DNA of 64,000 nucleotides from positions 1,984,001 through 2,048,000 of the forward strand of contig JBHGNT010000020.1 in the NCBI GenBank assembly GCA_043228905.1, given 5' to 3'. This document shows, in pieces, positions 1 through 10,416 of this stretch. The notes beneath the pieces were generated by a model. It did no database searches and was not told where the DNA came from. It was given only the letters and a program-made list of their open reading frames with translations. Origin of the DNA: Azolla caroliniana. Lineage: Eukaryota; Polypodiophyta. The first letter of the stretch is position 1. The number at the start of each line of letters is the position of its first letter. The position numbers and the translations under genes were made by a program.

Positions 1-3000
1 GGTCCCGGATGATGTGCATCCCTAGTATTTGTCTCGCCGGACCCAAGTCCTTCATTGAGAAGGTTCGGTGAAGAGCCTTCTTCAGCATCCGTATCTTGAC
101 CTGGTCCCGTCCGACGATCAACATGTCGTCCACGTACAGGAGGAGTATTAGAAAGTCTCCTCCTTCGAACTTCTTCACAAACACACAGTGGTCGGACTGC
201 GTTTTGAGGTACCCTTCGTCGGTCATGAAGGAGTCGAACTTCCGGTACCATTGCCGGGGACCCTGCTTCAGTCCGTAAAGGCTCTTCTTCAACCGGCATA
301 CCAGGTGCTCCTTCCCTTTCTTCTCGAATCCTTCCGGTTGCTGCATGTAGATCTCTTCTTCGAGGTCACCGTGAAGGAATGCCGTCTTCACGTCCATCTG
401 TTCTACCTCGAGGTCCATGCTTGCCGCTATGCTCAGCACCGTCCGGATGGAGGTCATCTTCACTATCGGGGCAAATATCTCGTCGAAGTCGACGCCCTTC
501 TTCTGCTGAAACCCCTTCACCACGATCCTGGCTTTGTATCTCGGGGGGTTTCCGGCATCTCCCGGTTTCAGCTTGAACACCCACTTGTTTCGTAGTGCCC
601 GCTTTCCTTTCGGCAACTCCACAAGTTCATATGTGTGGTTCTCATGCAGGGAATCCATCTCGTCCTGCATGGCACTCAACCACCTGCGGCTCTGGGTGTC
701 ATGCTTTGCTTCTTCAAAGCTCTCCGGCTCCCCCTCGTCGGTTAGCAGCACGTGCTCTGGTTCCGGAAACCTCCGGGGGGCCCTTCTCTCTCTTAGAGGA
801 TATCTCCGTTCCGGAGCTTCGGTAACCGGTTGTTCCGATTCTTCTTCATCCGAATCCATTTCGGGATCGGGGCCGGTTCCGGTATCATTTTCATCTTCTT
901 CGGCCGGTTCTGTTTCTTCACCGTCTTCGGCCGGATCCTCGAGTGCTAACCGGTCCCTTGCCGGTCGGGACTGCTCCTCGTAGAGTTGATCCTCACCGGT
1001 CGACTTGGAGCTCTTCATCTTCTTCTCCGACTCCCAGTCGGCGAGTGTCTTGTCCTCCATGAAGACGATATCTCGACTCCTGAATATCTTCTTGTCGACC
1101 GGGTCCCATACTCGGTAGCCGAACTCGTCGTCGCCGTATCCGAGGAATATGCATGGCCGGGTCTTTGGATCTAACTTTCCTCTCCGGTCCTTTGCCACAT
1201 GCACGTATGCGAGACACCTGAACACCTTCAGATGCCGGTAGGACACTTCCTTACCGGTCCACACTTTCTGCGGCGTGTCTCCGTCCAAAGGTACTGAGGG
1301 TGATCTATTTATCACATACGTCGCCGTCGACATTGCCTCAGCCCAAAATCCGTTGGGTAATTTCGCATGTGCTAGCATACTCCGGACCCTCTCCATTATG
1401 GTCCGGTTCATCCTCTCGGCCAGCCCGTTCAGTTCCGGCGTCTTCGGCACTGTAAACTCGAGCCGGATTCCCTTCGAGCGACAGTAATCCTCGAACTGCC
1501 CCCGGTATTCCCCTCCGTTATCCGCTCGTATCGCTTTCAGCTTCTTGCCGGATTCTCTTTCCACTCTCGCGTGGAGTTCTTTGAAGACGGACAATACTTG
1601 GTCCTTTGTCTTCAACGGTGCCGTCCACAGCTTCCGGCTGTGGTCATCAATGAATGTCACGAAGTACTGGGCTCCGCCATGTGACTTCGTTTCTACTTGA
1701 CACACGTCAGTGTGCACCAACTCCAATGGTGCGCCACGTCTCGTCGGTGGCCTTGAGTGGAAGGAGGTCCGGTTTTGCTTACCGGCCAGACAGTCGGTGC
1801 ACTTCTTCAGGTGCACATGCTTCACTGGAATAAGGTTGTCTTCTGCAAGCCTCTTCATCCCCTTCTCACTCATGTGGCACAGTCTTTTGTGCCACAGCTC
1901 ACCGGCAGTGTCGGCTGCCACATTCAGCTCTTCCGGACATAACCGGGCATTCATCAGGTACAGTGTGTTGTCTTTCCGGGCCCGAGCCACTATCAGGCTC
2001 CCCTTGCTGAACTTCATTACGCCGTTCCGGATGCTACCTGTGTAGCCTTCATCGTCTAGCCTCCCGGCCGAAATCAGGTTCAATCGAACCTCCGGAACAT
2101 GTCGGACATCCTTCAGCAGCATCTTGCATCCGGTTGATGTCATCAGCCACACGTCTCCTATGCCGGCAATCCGGCATGTACCTTCATTTCCCATCCGGAC
2201 ACAGCCGTGCTCACCGGCTGTGTAGGATGAGAAGTATTTCTTCTCCGGGGTCAGGTGGAACGACGCTCCGGAATCGACCACCCAGGTCATCTCTTCACCG
2301 ACAAGGTTCAGCTCCCTCTCTTCGGTAATGAGCATTATCTCTTCTTCACTTGCCGCGAGTGCCGTCGTTCCTTTCCGGTCCTGCCCTCGCCGATCCGGAC
2401 CTGTCCGGTCCATGGCTCCCCGGTATGCACCGTTTCTCTCCGGTGACTTCTTCGAATCGGTGTCGTCGGCTCCGTTGTCCTTTCGGTAATGCCGACAATT
2501 CTTCCGGAAGTGCCCCGGCTTCCCACAGTGGAAGCATGTGGGCCTTCCTCTTGACTGCGACCGGGTCCCCGACTTCTCCCGTCTTTGCGGACTCCGGTTC
2601 CATTGTCTTCCCCGATCCGATTCGGTAAGCAGCATCTTCGGATCAGAAACCGGTTCTTTATCTCTCCGACGCGCTTGTTCGTTCAAAATACTTGTCTTTA
2701 CCGTTTGTAGGGACAAGTTATCTTCCGTGCAGGAGGTGCTGAGAGTCACCACCAAGTTCTCCCAGCTTTCCGGCAATGTACACATCAGGATGATGGCTTG
2801 CATTGCATCCTCCAATGGGAACTTGATCGCCGCAAGCTGGTTTACGAATCCCATGAACGTGCTTACGTGTTCCACCATACTCTCGCCGTCCCGGTACTTG
2901 AGGTTCACTATCTTCGTCATCAGGGAGGTCCGGTTCAACGCATTCTTCCTCTCGTAGAGGCCCGACAGCTTCCGCCACATCTCATATGCGTTGGTGTCGT

Positions 3001-3157
3001 TCGCCACATGTTGTAGAACGCTCACGTCGACGTATTGCCGAATGGTTGCAACGGCTTTCCGGTTCAGAAGCCTCCATTCCGACTCAAGTACCCCCTTCGG
3101 TATTTCCGACCTGTCAATCGGTTCGTACAGGTCCCGAACAATCAGAAGATCCTCCAT
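1..3157 (-). CDS. CopA1 gag-pol polyprotein, open to the window edge
   Basis: I translated this strand by eye and found no stop from the ATG at 3157 to base 1, about 1052 codons. It encodes a copia gag, a CCHC knuckle (CFHCGKPGHFRKNC, about 2550-2510), protease (WVVDSGASFHLTP), integrase with an HHCC finger and D-D-E core (LVHTDVC, IRADNGGEY, NGLAERMN), and reverse transcriptase with DVKTAFLHGDL, SLYGLKQGPRQWY and YVDDMLIVG. The natural start is probably the ATG at 3232 (MEGGGSGQPG). That start is followed after 21 codons by a TAG at 3167-3169 where CopA3 has TGG (Trp). Apart from this stop the visible frame is intact. Product acts in cytoplasmic particles and nuclear integration. Confidence 0.88.
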   Translation of the reverse strand, partial: MEDLLIVRDLYEPIDRSEIPKGVLESEWRLLNRKAVATIRQYVDVSVLQHVANDTNAYEMWRKLSGLYERKNALNRTSLMTKIVNLKYRDGESMVEHVSTFMGFVNQLAAIKFPLEDAMQAIILMCTLPESWENLVVTLSTSCTEDNLSLQTVKTSILNEQARRRDKEPVSDPKMLLTESDRGRQWNRSPQRREKSGTRSQSRGRPTCFHCGKPGHFRKNCRHYRKDNGADDTDSKKSPERNGAYRGAMDRTGPDRRGQDRKGTTALAASEEEIMLITEERELNLVGEEMTWVVDSGASFHLTPEKKYFSSYTAGEHGCVRMGNEGTCRIAGIGDVWLMTSTGCKMLLKDVRHVPEVRLNLISAGRLDDEGYTGSIRNGVMKFSKGSLIVARARKDNTLYLMNARLCPEELNVAADTAGELWHKRLCHMSEKGMKRLAEDNLIPVKHVHLKKCTDCLAGKQNRTSFHSRPPTRRGAPLELVHTDVCQVETKSHGGAQYFVTFIDDHSRKLWTAPLKTKDQVLSVFKELHARVERESGKKLKAIRADNGGEYRGQFEDYCRSKGIRLEFTVPKTPELNGLAERMNRTIMERVRSMLAHAKLPNGFWAEAMSTATYVINRSPSVPLDGDTPQKVWTGKEVSYRHLKVFRCLAYVHVAKDRRGKLDPKTRPCIFLGYGDDEFGYRVWDPVDKKIFRSRDIVFMEDKTLADWESEKKMKSSKSTGEDQLYEEQSRPARDRLALEDPAEDGEETEPAEEDENDTGTGPDPEMDSDEEESEQPVTEAPERRYPLRERRAPRRFPEPEHVLLTDEGEPESFEEAKHDTQSRRWLSAMQDEMDSLHENHTYELVELPKGKRALRNKWVFKLKPGDAGNPPRYKARIVVKGFQQKKGVDFDEIFAPIVKMTSIRTVLSIAASMDLEVEQMDVKTAFLHGDLEEEIYMQQPEGFEKKGKEHLVCRLKKSLYGLKQGPRQWYRKFDSFMTDEGYLKTQSDHCVFVKKFEGGDFLILLLYVDDMLIVGRDQVKIRMLKKALHRTFSMKDLGPARQILGMHIIRD

Positions 3158-3247
3158 CTTGATCTTCTAGTCGGCGTAATTCTGCGCATTCAGCACCATC
3201 ATCCCCGGCTGCCCGCTGCCGCCGCCTTCCATTTTCTGCAGCAGCCC

Positions 3248-3259
3248 GCTCTGATACCA
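3248..3259 (-). other. Primer binding site, CopA1
   Basis: Reverse complement reads TGGTATCAGAGC, complementary to the 3' end of plant initiator Met-tRNA and the standard copia primer site. Three bases separate it from the LTR. Confidence 0.9.
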
Positions 3260-3262
3260 AAT

Positions 3263-4005
3263 TGATGGAAAATTAATCGACACTTTCCAAACTTCACCTC
3301 TCGGCCACAACCAAGGAAACACACGAATCGTTGTTGCAGAAAATGGGAAATGCGAAAAATAGAATGGACACACGATTTAACGTGGAAAACCCTGTACGGG
3401 AAAAACCACGGGAGTACAAGACTCCGAACCAAAACTATGCACAGAGAAATATACAATGGCGAGCTGCAAGGCAACGACCTTGAGCTCGCTGTCCTCGCCA
3501 CAGACGGAGGAAATACACAGAGGCGTCGACCTCTTCCTCACTCACACTCTATCTCTCTCGCGGCTACTCTCTCTTCACTCCTCTTGAGTAAAAAAAACAG
3601 AAAAATGATAAGCAACAACATTTAAACTGTTTGCCCTAAGTCATATTTATACACATATGACTTTCGGGCTATTTACAAATATAGCCTCAAGGGCTCTTGG
3701 CAAACATATTCACAAATATGTCCCCGCATCCGGATCTCTCTCCGGGTACATTCGTCATCCGGCTCCGTAGTCGGGGTCTTCAGCATCCGGCTCCGTAGTC
3801 GGGGTCTTCAGCATCCGGTTCCGTAACCGGGGTCTTCATCATCCGGCTCCGTAACCGGGGTCTTCATCATCCGGCTCCGTAGCCGGGGTCTTCATCATCC
3901 GGCTTCGTAGCCGGGGTATTCATCATCCGGCTCCGTAGCCGGGGTATTCATCATCCGATTCCCGGATATCCGACCATCCCATCCGGAGGGACCGTAATCC
4001 CAACA
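3263..4005 (-). repeat. CopA1 5' LTR
   Basis: 743 bp. In element orientation it begins TGTTGGGATTACGG at 4005 and ends in CA at 3263, next to the primer site. Its U3 part carries seven 28-bp tandem repeats. The central part has a TATA-like TATAAATATGACTTAGGG (about 3655-3635) and the R/U5 part a CT-rich run. It aligns along its length with the CopA3 LTR at 20228-20865, which has fewer U3 repeats. Confidence 0.88.
3756..3951 (-). repeat. U3 tandem repeats of the CopA1 LTR, 7 x 28 bp
   Basis: Seven consecutive 28-bp units beginning CATCCGGCTCCGTAG and ending GGGGTCTTCAT or close variants. Each unit holds near-palindromic CCGG-containing half sites. They lie upstream of the TATA-like sequence in element orientation, where enhancer repeats are usual. 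Confidence 0.9.
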
Positions 4006-4625
4006 ATCTGTTTATCACATACGTCGTTGTCGACAGCGCCTCAGCCCAAAACGTCTTAGGTAATTTTGCATGCGCCAGCATACTCCGGACCCTCTCCATT
4101 ATGGTCCGGTTCATCCTCTCGGCCAACCCGTTTAGTTCCGGCGTGTTCGGCACGGTAAATTCGAGCCGGTTTCCCTTCGAGTGACAGTACTCCTCGAACT
4201 GCCCCCGGTATTCACCTCTGTTATCTGCTCGAACTGCCTTCAGCTTCCGGCCGGTTTCTCTTTCCACTGTCACGTGGAGCTCTTTGAAGACGGATAACAC
4301 CTGATCCTTCATCTTCAACGGTGTGGCCCACAGCTTCTGGTTGTGGTCATCTATGAATGTCACGAAGTACTGCGATCCGGCATGTGACTTCCTGTCCACT
4401 TGACATACATCAGTATGCACCAACTCCAGTGGTGCATTATGTCTCATCGGTGGCCTCGATCGGAAGGAGGTTCGGTTTTGTTTACCGGCCAGACAATCAG
4501 TGCACTTCTCCAAGTGCACGTTCTTCACTGGAATGAGGTTGTCGTCTACAAGCCTCTTCATCCCCTTCTTGCTCATGTGACACAACCTATTGTGCCATAG
4601 CTCACCGGCAGTGTCGGAAGCCATG

Positions 4626-5417
4626 TGTTGGGAAACAGGTCCCTCCGGATGGGAAGGAAGAAGAACAGTGCCGATGAACAAACCATATGAGGAGGACCCG
4701 GCTACGGAGAGCCGGATGGTGCAGGCCCGGTATGAACTGGATGAGGAGTACCCGGCTACGGAGAGCCGGATGGTGCAGGCCCAATATGAACCGGATGAGG
4801 AGTACCCGGCTACGGAGAGCCGGATGGTGTAGGCCCGGTATGAACCGGATGAGGAGTACCCGGCTACGGAGAGCCGGATGGTGCCGGCCCGGTATGAACC
4901 GGATGAGGAGTACCCGGCTACGGAGAGCCGGATGGTACAGACCCGGTGAGAACCGGATGAAGAGACATATTCGTAAATATGTTTCTGAGAGCCCATTGAG
5001 GCTACATTTGTAAATAGCCGAAAAGTCATATTAGTATAAATATGACTTAGGGAAAACTTTTAGTAAGAGTTGTTGTCATTTTTCCTTGTTGGTGCAAGAA
5101 GAAGAGAGAGCACGTAATAGTGTACAGAGAGAGAGAGAGAGAAAGAGGTCGTTGCCTCTGTTGTAACCGCCGCGTGTGGCGAAGATCTGTGAGCACGAGG
5201 TCGTTGCCTTAGTGAACTCACTGTTGTACATTCTCACATAGTGACAGTTTGCAGCCTGTGGGCTGCCGTGGTTTTTCCCTCTTTGGGTTTTCCACGTAAA
5301 CCTCTTGTGTATCTTCCTCTCCTTTGTGTCGTGTTTTTTTATTTCCCGTTTTCTGTGTATCATTCTACGCTCGGTTGTGGCTGAGCGTCGCGCATAAGGA
5401 ACGTTGGGTTCCCTTCA
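4626..5417 (+). repeat. Solo LTR of the CopA family
   Basis: 792 bp, beginning TGTTGGGAAACAGG and ending CCCTTCA, flanked by a perfect 5-bp duplication CCATG (4621-4625 and 5418-5422). No internal region or second LTR is present, so it is a product of LTR-LTR recombination. It is related to the CopA4 LTRs and contains five 54-bp U3 repeats, a TATA-like TATAAATATGACTTAGGG near 5034 and a GA run near 5128. Confidence 0.92.
4687..4956 (+). repeat. U3 tandem repeats of the solo LTR, 5 x 54 bp
   Basis: Five head-to-tail 54-bp units, each with CCCGGCTACGGAGAGCCGG followed by ATGGTGCAGGCCC. Because 54 is divisible by three, they give long meaningless repetitive reading frames on both strands. Confidence 0.92.
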
Positions 5418-5850
5418 CCATGTTCACTTCTTCCGGGCATAACCGGGCATTCATCAGGTACAACATGTTTACCTTCCGGGCCCGAGCCACAATCAGGCTC
5501 CCATTGCTAAACTTCATAACACCATTCCGGATGCTACCCGTGTAGCCTTCATCATCTAGCCGACCGGCTGATATCAGGTTTAGACGAACCTCCGGAATGT
5601 GTCAGACATCCTTCAGCAGTAGCTTGCATCTAGTTGGTGTTGTCAAGCACACGTCTCCTATGCCGACAATTCGGCATGTACCTTCATTTCCCATCCAGAC
5701 ACAACCGGGATCACCAGCTGAGTAGGATGAGAAGCATTTCCGGTCCGGGGTAAGGTGGAACGACGCTCCGGAGTCGACCACCCAGGTCATCTCGTCGCCG
5801 ACAAGGTTTAGCTCACTCTCCTCGGTGATGAGCATCAACTCTTCTTCACT

Positions 5851-6314
5851 TGCCTACAAGGCATATTTGCATCATTTCATCGTCGTCAATGCTAACATTG
5901 ATCGACTCGAGGGCGTCGCACAACTCCTTGATTTTCAAGGTGTAGTTGCCGGTTGACATGTCCCTCTATTGAATATTGTTCAACTCCTGCCGTGGTTGAA
6001 GTTTGCGAGCAGCCGTACTGACTGCAAAGATTTTCATGATGTTCCCCCATGCCTCCTTCGGCGTTTTTGCCTCTCGAATGTAGCCGATCATGTGATCATG
6101 TACGCATGATGCAAGGCACTACGACACGCCTCACAGCCTACTCCCAGGCTAGGTAGTCGGCGTGTGTTGAGTTGGGTTGCGCTTCTTGCGCTTCTTCAAT
6201 GTAGCCCCAATAGCCTTGGCCGACAAGGTATTGGTGCATCTTGTACTACCAAGATGCAAAGTTGTTTTTGTCGAGCTTCTCGGTAGGAAGAGCGCTTCCC
6301 ATCTGGATGTTCAT
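5851..6314 (-). pseudogene. CopE2 gag remnant
   Basis: Minus strand from an ATG at 6314. It reads LPTEKLDKNNFASW, stop, YKMHQYLVGQGYWG, then after a frameshift KILAVSTAARKLQPRQELNNIQ, stop, RDMSTGNYTLKIKELCDAL. This is the copia gag seen in CopE1 (55197-55823) and CopH. Several stops, mostly TAG where Trp or Gln is expected, and at least one frameshift. The C-terminal half is missing at the junction with CopA2 near 5850. Confidence 0.75.
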
Positions 6315-6442
6315 GTTGACTCTTCTTTGTGATAGGACTATGCAGAGGCTGCTACAACAATCGGTCGGTTCTTTGTGAACATAGCCTTTAACACAACAGA
6401 TGTGAATAGGCTTGGATCAAACTACCAATCGCTCTAATACAA

Positions 6443-6753
6443 TGTAAAGAACCGAGAGTGATTATATGCAACGGAAGAGATATGTGTGTGTATGTGTGTG
6501 TGTGTGAGAGAGTAAGTGAGAGTATACAGAAAACAAGTAAAGACTATATTATCAAAAAGGATTACAAGAATGCCCAACCGTTACAAATAAGGTGGGAAGG
6601 TGATTATATAGTCACCTTCTCTTTATATTCTCTTTCTACAACCACCTCTTAACTAAAGGGAAGTGGAGACTTACCTACACTAATTATGTGTCATAGAACT
6701 ATAAGATTCTATGACACACTAGTTACTATAGTAGGTGGTGGGGTGTTCACACA
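6443..6753 (-). repeat. CopE2 5' LTR
   Basis: About 311 bp, TGTAAAGAACC at the left and TTCACACA at the right, in the position of a 5' LTR for the minus-strand CopE2 gag. A decayed primer site (GCTCTAATACAA, 6431-6442) lies beside it. A TG/GA microsatellite sits at about 6481-6525. The right boundary is inferred from the TG...CA rule and may be off by a few bases. Confidence 0.55.
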
Positions 6754-8905
6754 CTAGGTAAGTTGAGTTTGATTCTCAAACGGTTGTCTTCCTTAAATGT
6801 CCAACTTTTGTCAATGTAAAGTCATACACAATGATATCCACCTCACTAATGTCAACGATAGGTGTATAACAAAGCTTTAATGCATCACTACGTCCACCAA
6901 TCCAGAATTAGTGCCCTAGGTCATGGCCATCGACATGTGTAGCTATTAATATCCTCACCTTGAGTTCTTGTAGGTTTCCTTGTCACTTGAGTTATGCTCA
7001 TGTTGCCATCCTTGGTTCCACATAAATGTTTCTCAATTGTGGATGTACCAAACTATGAAGATCAACATAAAGTGTTTGAGGTGGTGATTGAGAACCACAA
7101 GAATATTGTATAGACGATGTAAACGGAATTTGCAAGGTCCAATCCATCGACACAATTGTTACTGGTTTTTTGTTGATCAATGAAGAACATGTTCACCACA
7201 TGGTATCTTGTTGTGCAACATACTCCTTTGCATTATCAATATGTGTCTTTTTCTCTTCTAAAAATACAAATTTTAGTATAATTCGAGTTCATGTTTAAAA
7301 AAGCTTTTTTTTTTAAAAACAAGCACATTTATAAACATGAACTCGATACATTGTATCGAGTTGATGTAAAAAACAGATTTTTCATCACAATTCGAACAAT
7401 GTATCGAATTCCTGTTTTTTATTAGGTTTTTATTAGTTTTTTTTATTTTTTTAGGTTTTTAGGTTTTTTTGTTAATTTTTTGGGAAAAAAAAGCCTTAAA
7501 CATGAATTTGCTACATTGTATTGAATGAAGTTCAAAATTTATTTTAAAAGAAAAACAAAAAAATATTAAAACAAATTTAAAAAAACAAAAAATAACGTTA
7601 AACATTAATTTGAGACATTGTATCAAGTTCATGTAAAGTTCATGTTGAAACCTCGGTTTTTTACATGAACTCGATGCAATGTATCAAATTATACAACCAA
7701 GTCTCTGTTTTAAAAGGAAACTCGATACAAAGTATCGAGTTGATTATTAAAATTAGTATTAAAATGATTGAGTTGTTGAAATAAATTGTATATTTTCACA
7801 AATAATCTCTATTTTTGTAATGAATTTCTATTTCTTCCCAAGATTTTCCTTTAGAAAATTGTTTGATGGGAGTGTTTTTATTGCACTATTTAGTGATTGT
7901 TTCGCATATTATTTAACAAAAATTCATTAATTTTTGGGATATTTCGCACCTCCATATTCCTTTTTGGCATTTAAAACAAAGAAATATTGTTCAACAATGA
8001 TATACCAAGATAGTGATAGTAAGAAATTGTTACCAATCCTTGGGTAACATAGGGTCGGATACTCAATCCTTTGGTTTCCAACTCAAGGTCTTATGGACAG
8101 GGGACAGGAGTGCAGGCAGGGATTCAAGGGAAACAGACTACGATTAACAGACAAGGTGCAGATTATGTAGCTTTTTGGAACTGGTTGGGTTGGTTGTGGA
8201 TATTGTGGAGATGTAGAAGTGAGTCGGCCACAACCGACTGGACAAACGTAATACACAACTAGAGCATTCAGATACTTGACATAGAACACCACAGATTATG
8301 AGCAAATTGTATTCAAATTAAGTTTAGACTATCTTTGCTGATACAAAAATCCAACAACTTTTACAAAACTATATGTCCCTTTTTATAGGGCATGGTCGGT
8401 TACGTTCTTTAAAACGGCACTATTTCCTATAATTGTACTACATGTGTTATCGTTTGCTTCTTCCTTCGGTCCCACTTTGACCCACGCATATCCCTACGAC
8501 CCTTTTCATACCACGGCCATCCTAGCTGGCCAACACATGGCACGCCCATGGGATAGTGCTCTTGGCATGGTCGAACCCAAAATTTGTCCGGCTAGGCATC
8601 GTCAAAGATGTGTAAAATGTTTGGCTCTTGTTGAGCGATTTGCCGCCGCTGGTGACATCATTGCCATGTGGTGGCGGAGTGTCGTCTGCTTTTGCATTTC
8701 TCGCCTCTCGATCTTCTGTGGCCACTAATTGCTCTTATTCAATATTCAACCCTTATTGATCAGCTTCCTCGTTTAGTACGGGTTGATCAGTTGGGTCATT
8801 CGTCATCTCCTTTAGTCGGTCCCGGTACCACAAGACGCATGCCGATCATTACGTATTTGTGAAGAATCATGATGGAGGAGATTTCCTCATCCTCCTGTTA
8901 TACGT
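6754..8905. other. AT-rich spacer without recognisable genes
   Basis: No reading frame here resembles a known protein on either strand. About 7250-8000 is very AT-rich with poly-T and poly-A runs and holds the palindrome cluster at 7340-7741. 8040-8905 has mixed composition; on the minus strand CCCTATAAAAAGGGAC (about 8391-8376) resembles the TATA boxes of the gypsy LTRs here, so an unrecognised LTR fragment is possible. This is the only long stretch not assigned to a transposon. Confidence 0.6.
7340..7741. repeat. Cluster of six 22-24-bp palindromes
   Basis: Half site AACTCGATACA facing its complement TGTATCGAGTT around one central base occurs perfectly at 7340-7362 and nearly so at 7719-7741. 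Diverged copies lie at 7389-7410, 7504-7526, 7607-7629 and 7668-7690. A single half copy (TTCGAGTTCATG) lies near 7280. The DNA between copies is A/T-rich and itself partly repeated. Confidence 0.8.
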
Positions 8906-9303
8906 TGTCGTGCCTTTTGGCGCCGGATCGTTGTGTGAGTCGGATGGGAACCGTTGAGGTTTTGGACTAGGAGGAGGAGAAGTTTAAGGCTAATAAGAAT
9001 ATGAAAGAGAAAGGTAGGAATCTCGTGAATTTCACGAGTATGTGAATTAGAATAATTATTATTAAAAATCCAAGAACCAATCCAAACCTTTCAATAGATG
9101 GGAAGAGAGATAGAAGACAATCATGAAACACAAAGAAAACCCAAAGATCAACAACACCCATTACAATTTGCTTCCCCACCCTTATATAGTGATGGGAAAG
9201 ACTAATAACATAGTTATTTTAGTATTCTCTCTGATTCCTTATACTTCGTCAATCGGGTACTCCACACATAGTTTACGTCTAGTGTACAAAGCACACTACG
9301 ACA
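8906..9303 (-). repeat. GypF2 3' LTR
   Basis: 398 bp. In element orientation it starts TGTCGTAGTG at 9303 and ends GGCACGACA at 8906, with terminal inverted repeat TGTCGT/ACGACA. A G-rich polypurine tract lies immediately before it and GypF2 integrase ends about 230 bp upstream. TATA-like CTATATAAGGG is at about 9194-9184. It shares ends and parts of its body with the longer solo LTR at 26113-26900. Confidence 0.75.
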
Positions 9304-9320
9304 CTGCCCCCCCCCCCCCG
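9304..9320 (-). other. Polypurine tract, GypF2
   Basis: On the minus strand this is CGGGGGGGGGGGGGCAG (13 consecutive G), directly before the TG of the LTR at 9303. This is the expected place for plus-strand primer formation. Confidence 0.65.
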
Positions 9321-9530
9321 AACCTGCACATCCTCCGGTATGTGCCGAAGTTTCTGGTACTTGTTACTCTTCTTCATCCATACCACCCTTTGTCTCTTCC
9401 CATATGTCGATTATTAAATCTAGCTCACTTTCCTAGCTTTCTGCACTTTCGTGATCCTTGTCCAATTGCTCCTTTGTGTCGGGTTTGTCTAAGATTACGT
9501 AGGGTTCGTTGTCAATTCACTTCTTGAAAA

Positions 9531-10339
9531 TCTTCACCCGCTTCCCCGCTATAGGCACTCGAAGTATCGTTCTATCTAGCTCACTTACCTAGTAAGTTCC
9601 GTTGTCGAATGCTTTTCAAACCTCGTATGGTCCGAACCACCTTCGAGTGAATTTCCGTATCATTGTATGTTGATGATCCAAACTACTATCATAGACTATC
9701 ACCCAATGTCCTTCTTCAATCTTCCGTGGTCGTAGACGGTGCTTTGTATCGAATCGACTTTTGTTCCGGAATCGCGCTTCTTGTTGTCGGCGTATTGCTT
9801 CCGCTACGTCTTCTAGTCTTCCTTCTAGCTGTCGTATCCGGACTGCTAGTAATTCTTCCCGACTCATCTCTTCCTTCCACGGTAGCACTGTCCATGTCGC
9901 AATTGCGGTTTTTGTAGGTATTACCGGAGCTTTTCCGGTCATAAGTTCCATTGGCATATATCCGGTCACGGAACTATGCGTTGTGTGATCCGCCCATAGT
10001 GCATATGGAAGCATCTACGGCCAATTCTTCACCCTTCCGTCACATGGTTTTGCAAGTGCTTTAATGATTGGACTATATCCTTGTTCGACCTTTCCATTTG
10101 CTTCTGGATTGTATGACATCGTGGTTAGTGTCAACCTTACTCCATGTTTGGCGAAGAATTCCCTAGCTTTATCAGAGTCAAGTTCTCCTTGATCCGCAAC
10201 TACTTGTGCTACGCACTCGTACCCGCATAACACTTTTTCCAAAAGGAATTGGCATAATGTAGACCATATTTTCCTCCGTAGTACCTGACTTTCTACTTTG
10301 TTCGACAGATCCTCCTGAACTCGCACCAAGTACTTCTTT
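9531..10339 (-). pseudogene. GypF2 integrase C-terminal half, truncated
   Basis: Minus-strand Ty3/gypsy integrase. It starts abruptly at 10339 inside the core (KYLVRVQEDLSNKVE), continues with AQVVADQGELDSDKA and NPEANGKVEQGYSPIIKAL, then LPYALWADHTTHSSVTGYMP. It ends with the C-terminal RRWFGPYEV motif and a short tail near 9531. Stops at 10015-10017 and about 9616 interrupt the frame. Gag, protease, RT and RNase H are missing; the right edge coincides with the CopB2 LTR, which probably inserted here. It resembles GypF1, which lacks exactly this integrase part. Confidence 0.8.
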
Positions 10340-10416
10340 TGTCTAACAAGGTTGTCAGTGCGGAAGAACAAACAACATCTGTGATGTTGAAGGACCTATG
10401 TATGAGAATGAACAAG

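Larger units (their letters stand above)
1..4005 (-). mobile_element. CopA1, Ty1/copia element, cut by the left window edge
   Basis: Minus-strand copia retrotransposon. Reading leftwards from 4005 come the 5' LTR (4005-3263), a Met-tRNA primer site (3259-3248), gag, protease, integrase and reverse transcriptase; RNase H and the 3' LTR lie outside the window. The element abuts older CopA2 integrase sequence at 4006, so it probably inserted there. The first five flanking bases are ATCTG, but the matching duplication is not in view. Protein and LTR closely resemble CopA3 (12098-20865). Confidence 0.93.
4006..5850 (-). pseudogene. CopA2 remnant: copia protease and integrase, split by a solo LTR
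   Basis: Minus strand. 5850-5423 encodes the protease region (WVVDSGASFHLTPDRKCF) and 4625-4006 continues with the integrase finger (LWHNRLCHMSKKG, CTDCLAGKQ) and core (LVHTDVCQVD, VRADNRGEY, NGLAERMN). The solo LTR at 4626-5417 lies between them. Integrase changes such as DNRGEY for DNGGEY suggest a decayed copy. It ends at 4006 against CopA1. At about 5850 it joins gag of a different copia family, so that side is a rearrangement rather than an element end. Confidence 0.85.

Noticed and set aside
3923-5029. A 368-residue minus-strand frame with an N-terminal repeat of the type LSVAGYSSSG
   Set aside because: The repetitive part is antisense translation of the 54-bp U3 repeats of the solo LTR; only the middle is real copia integrase and the end is LTR.
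8522-8728. Possible host gene fragments in 8440-8860
   Set aside because: Short frames on both strands without motifs; more likely decayed repeat sequence.
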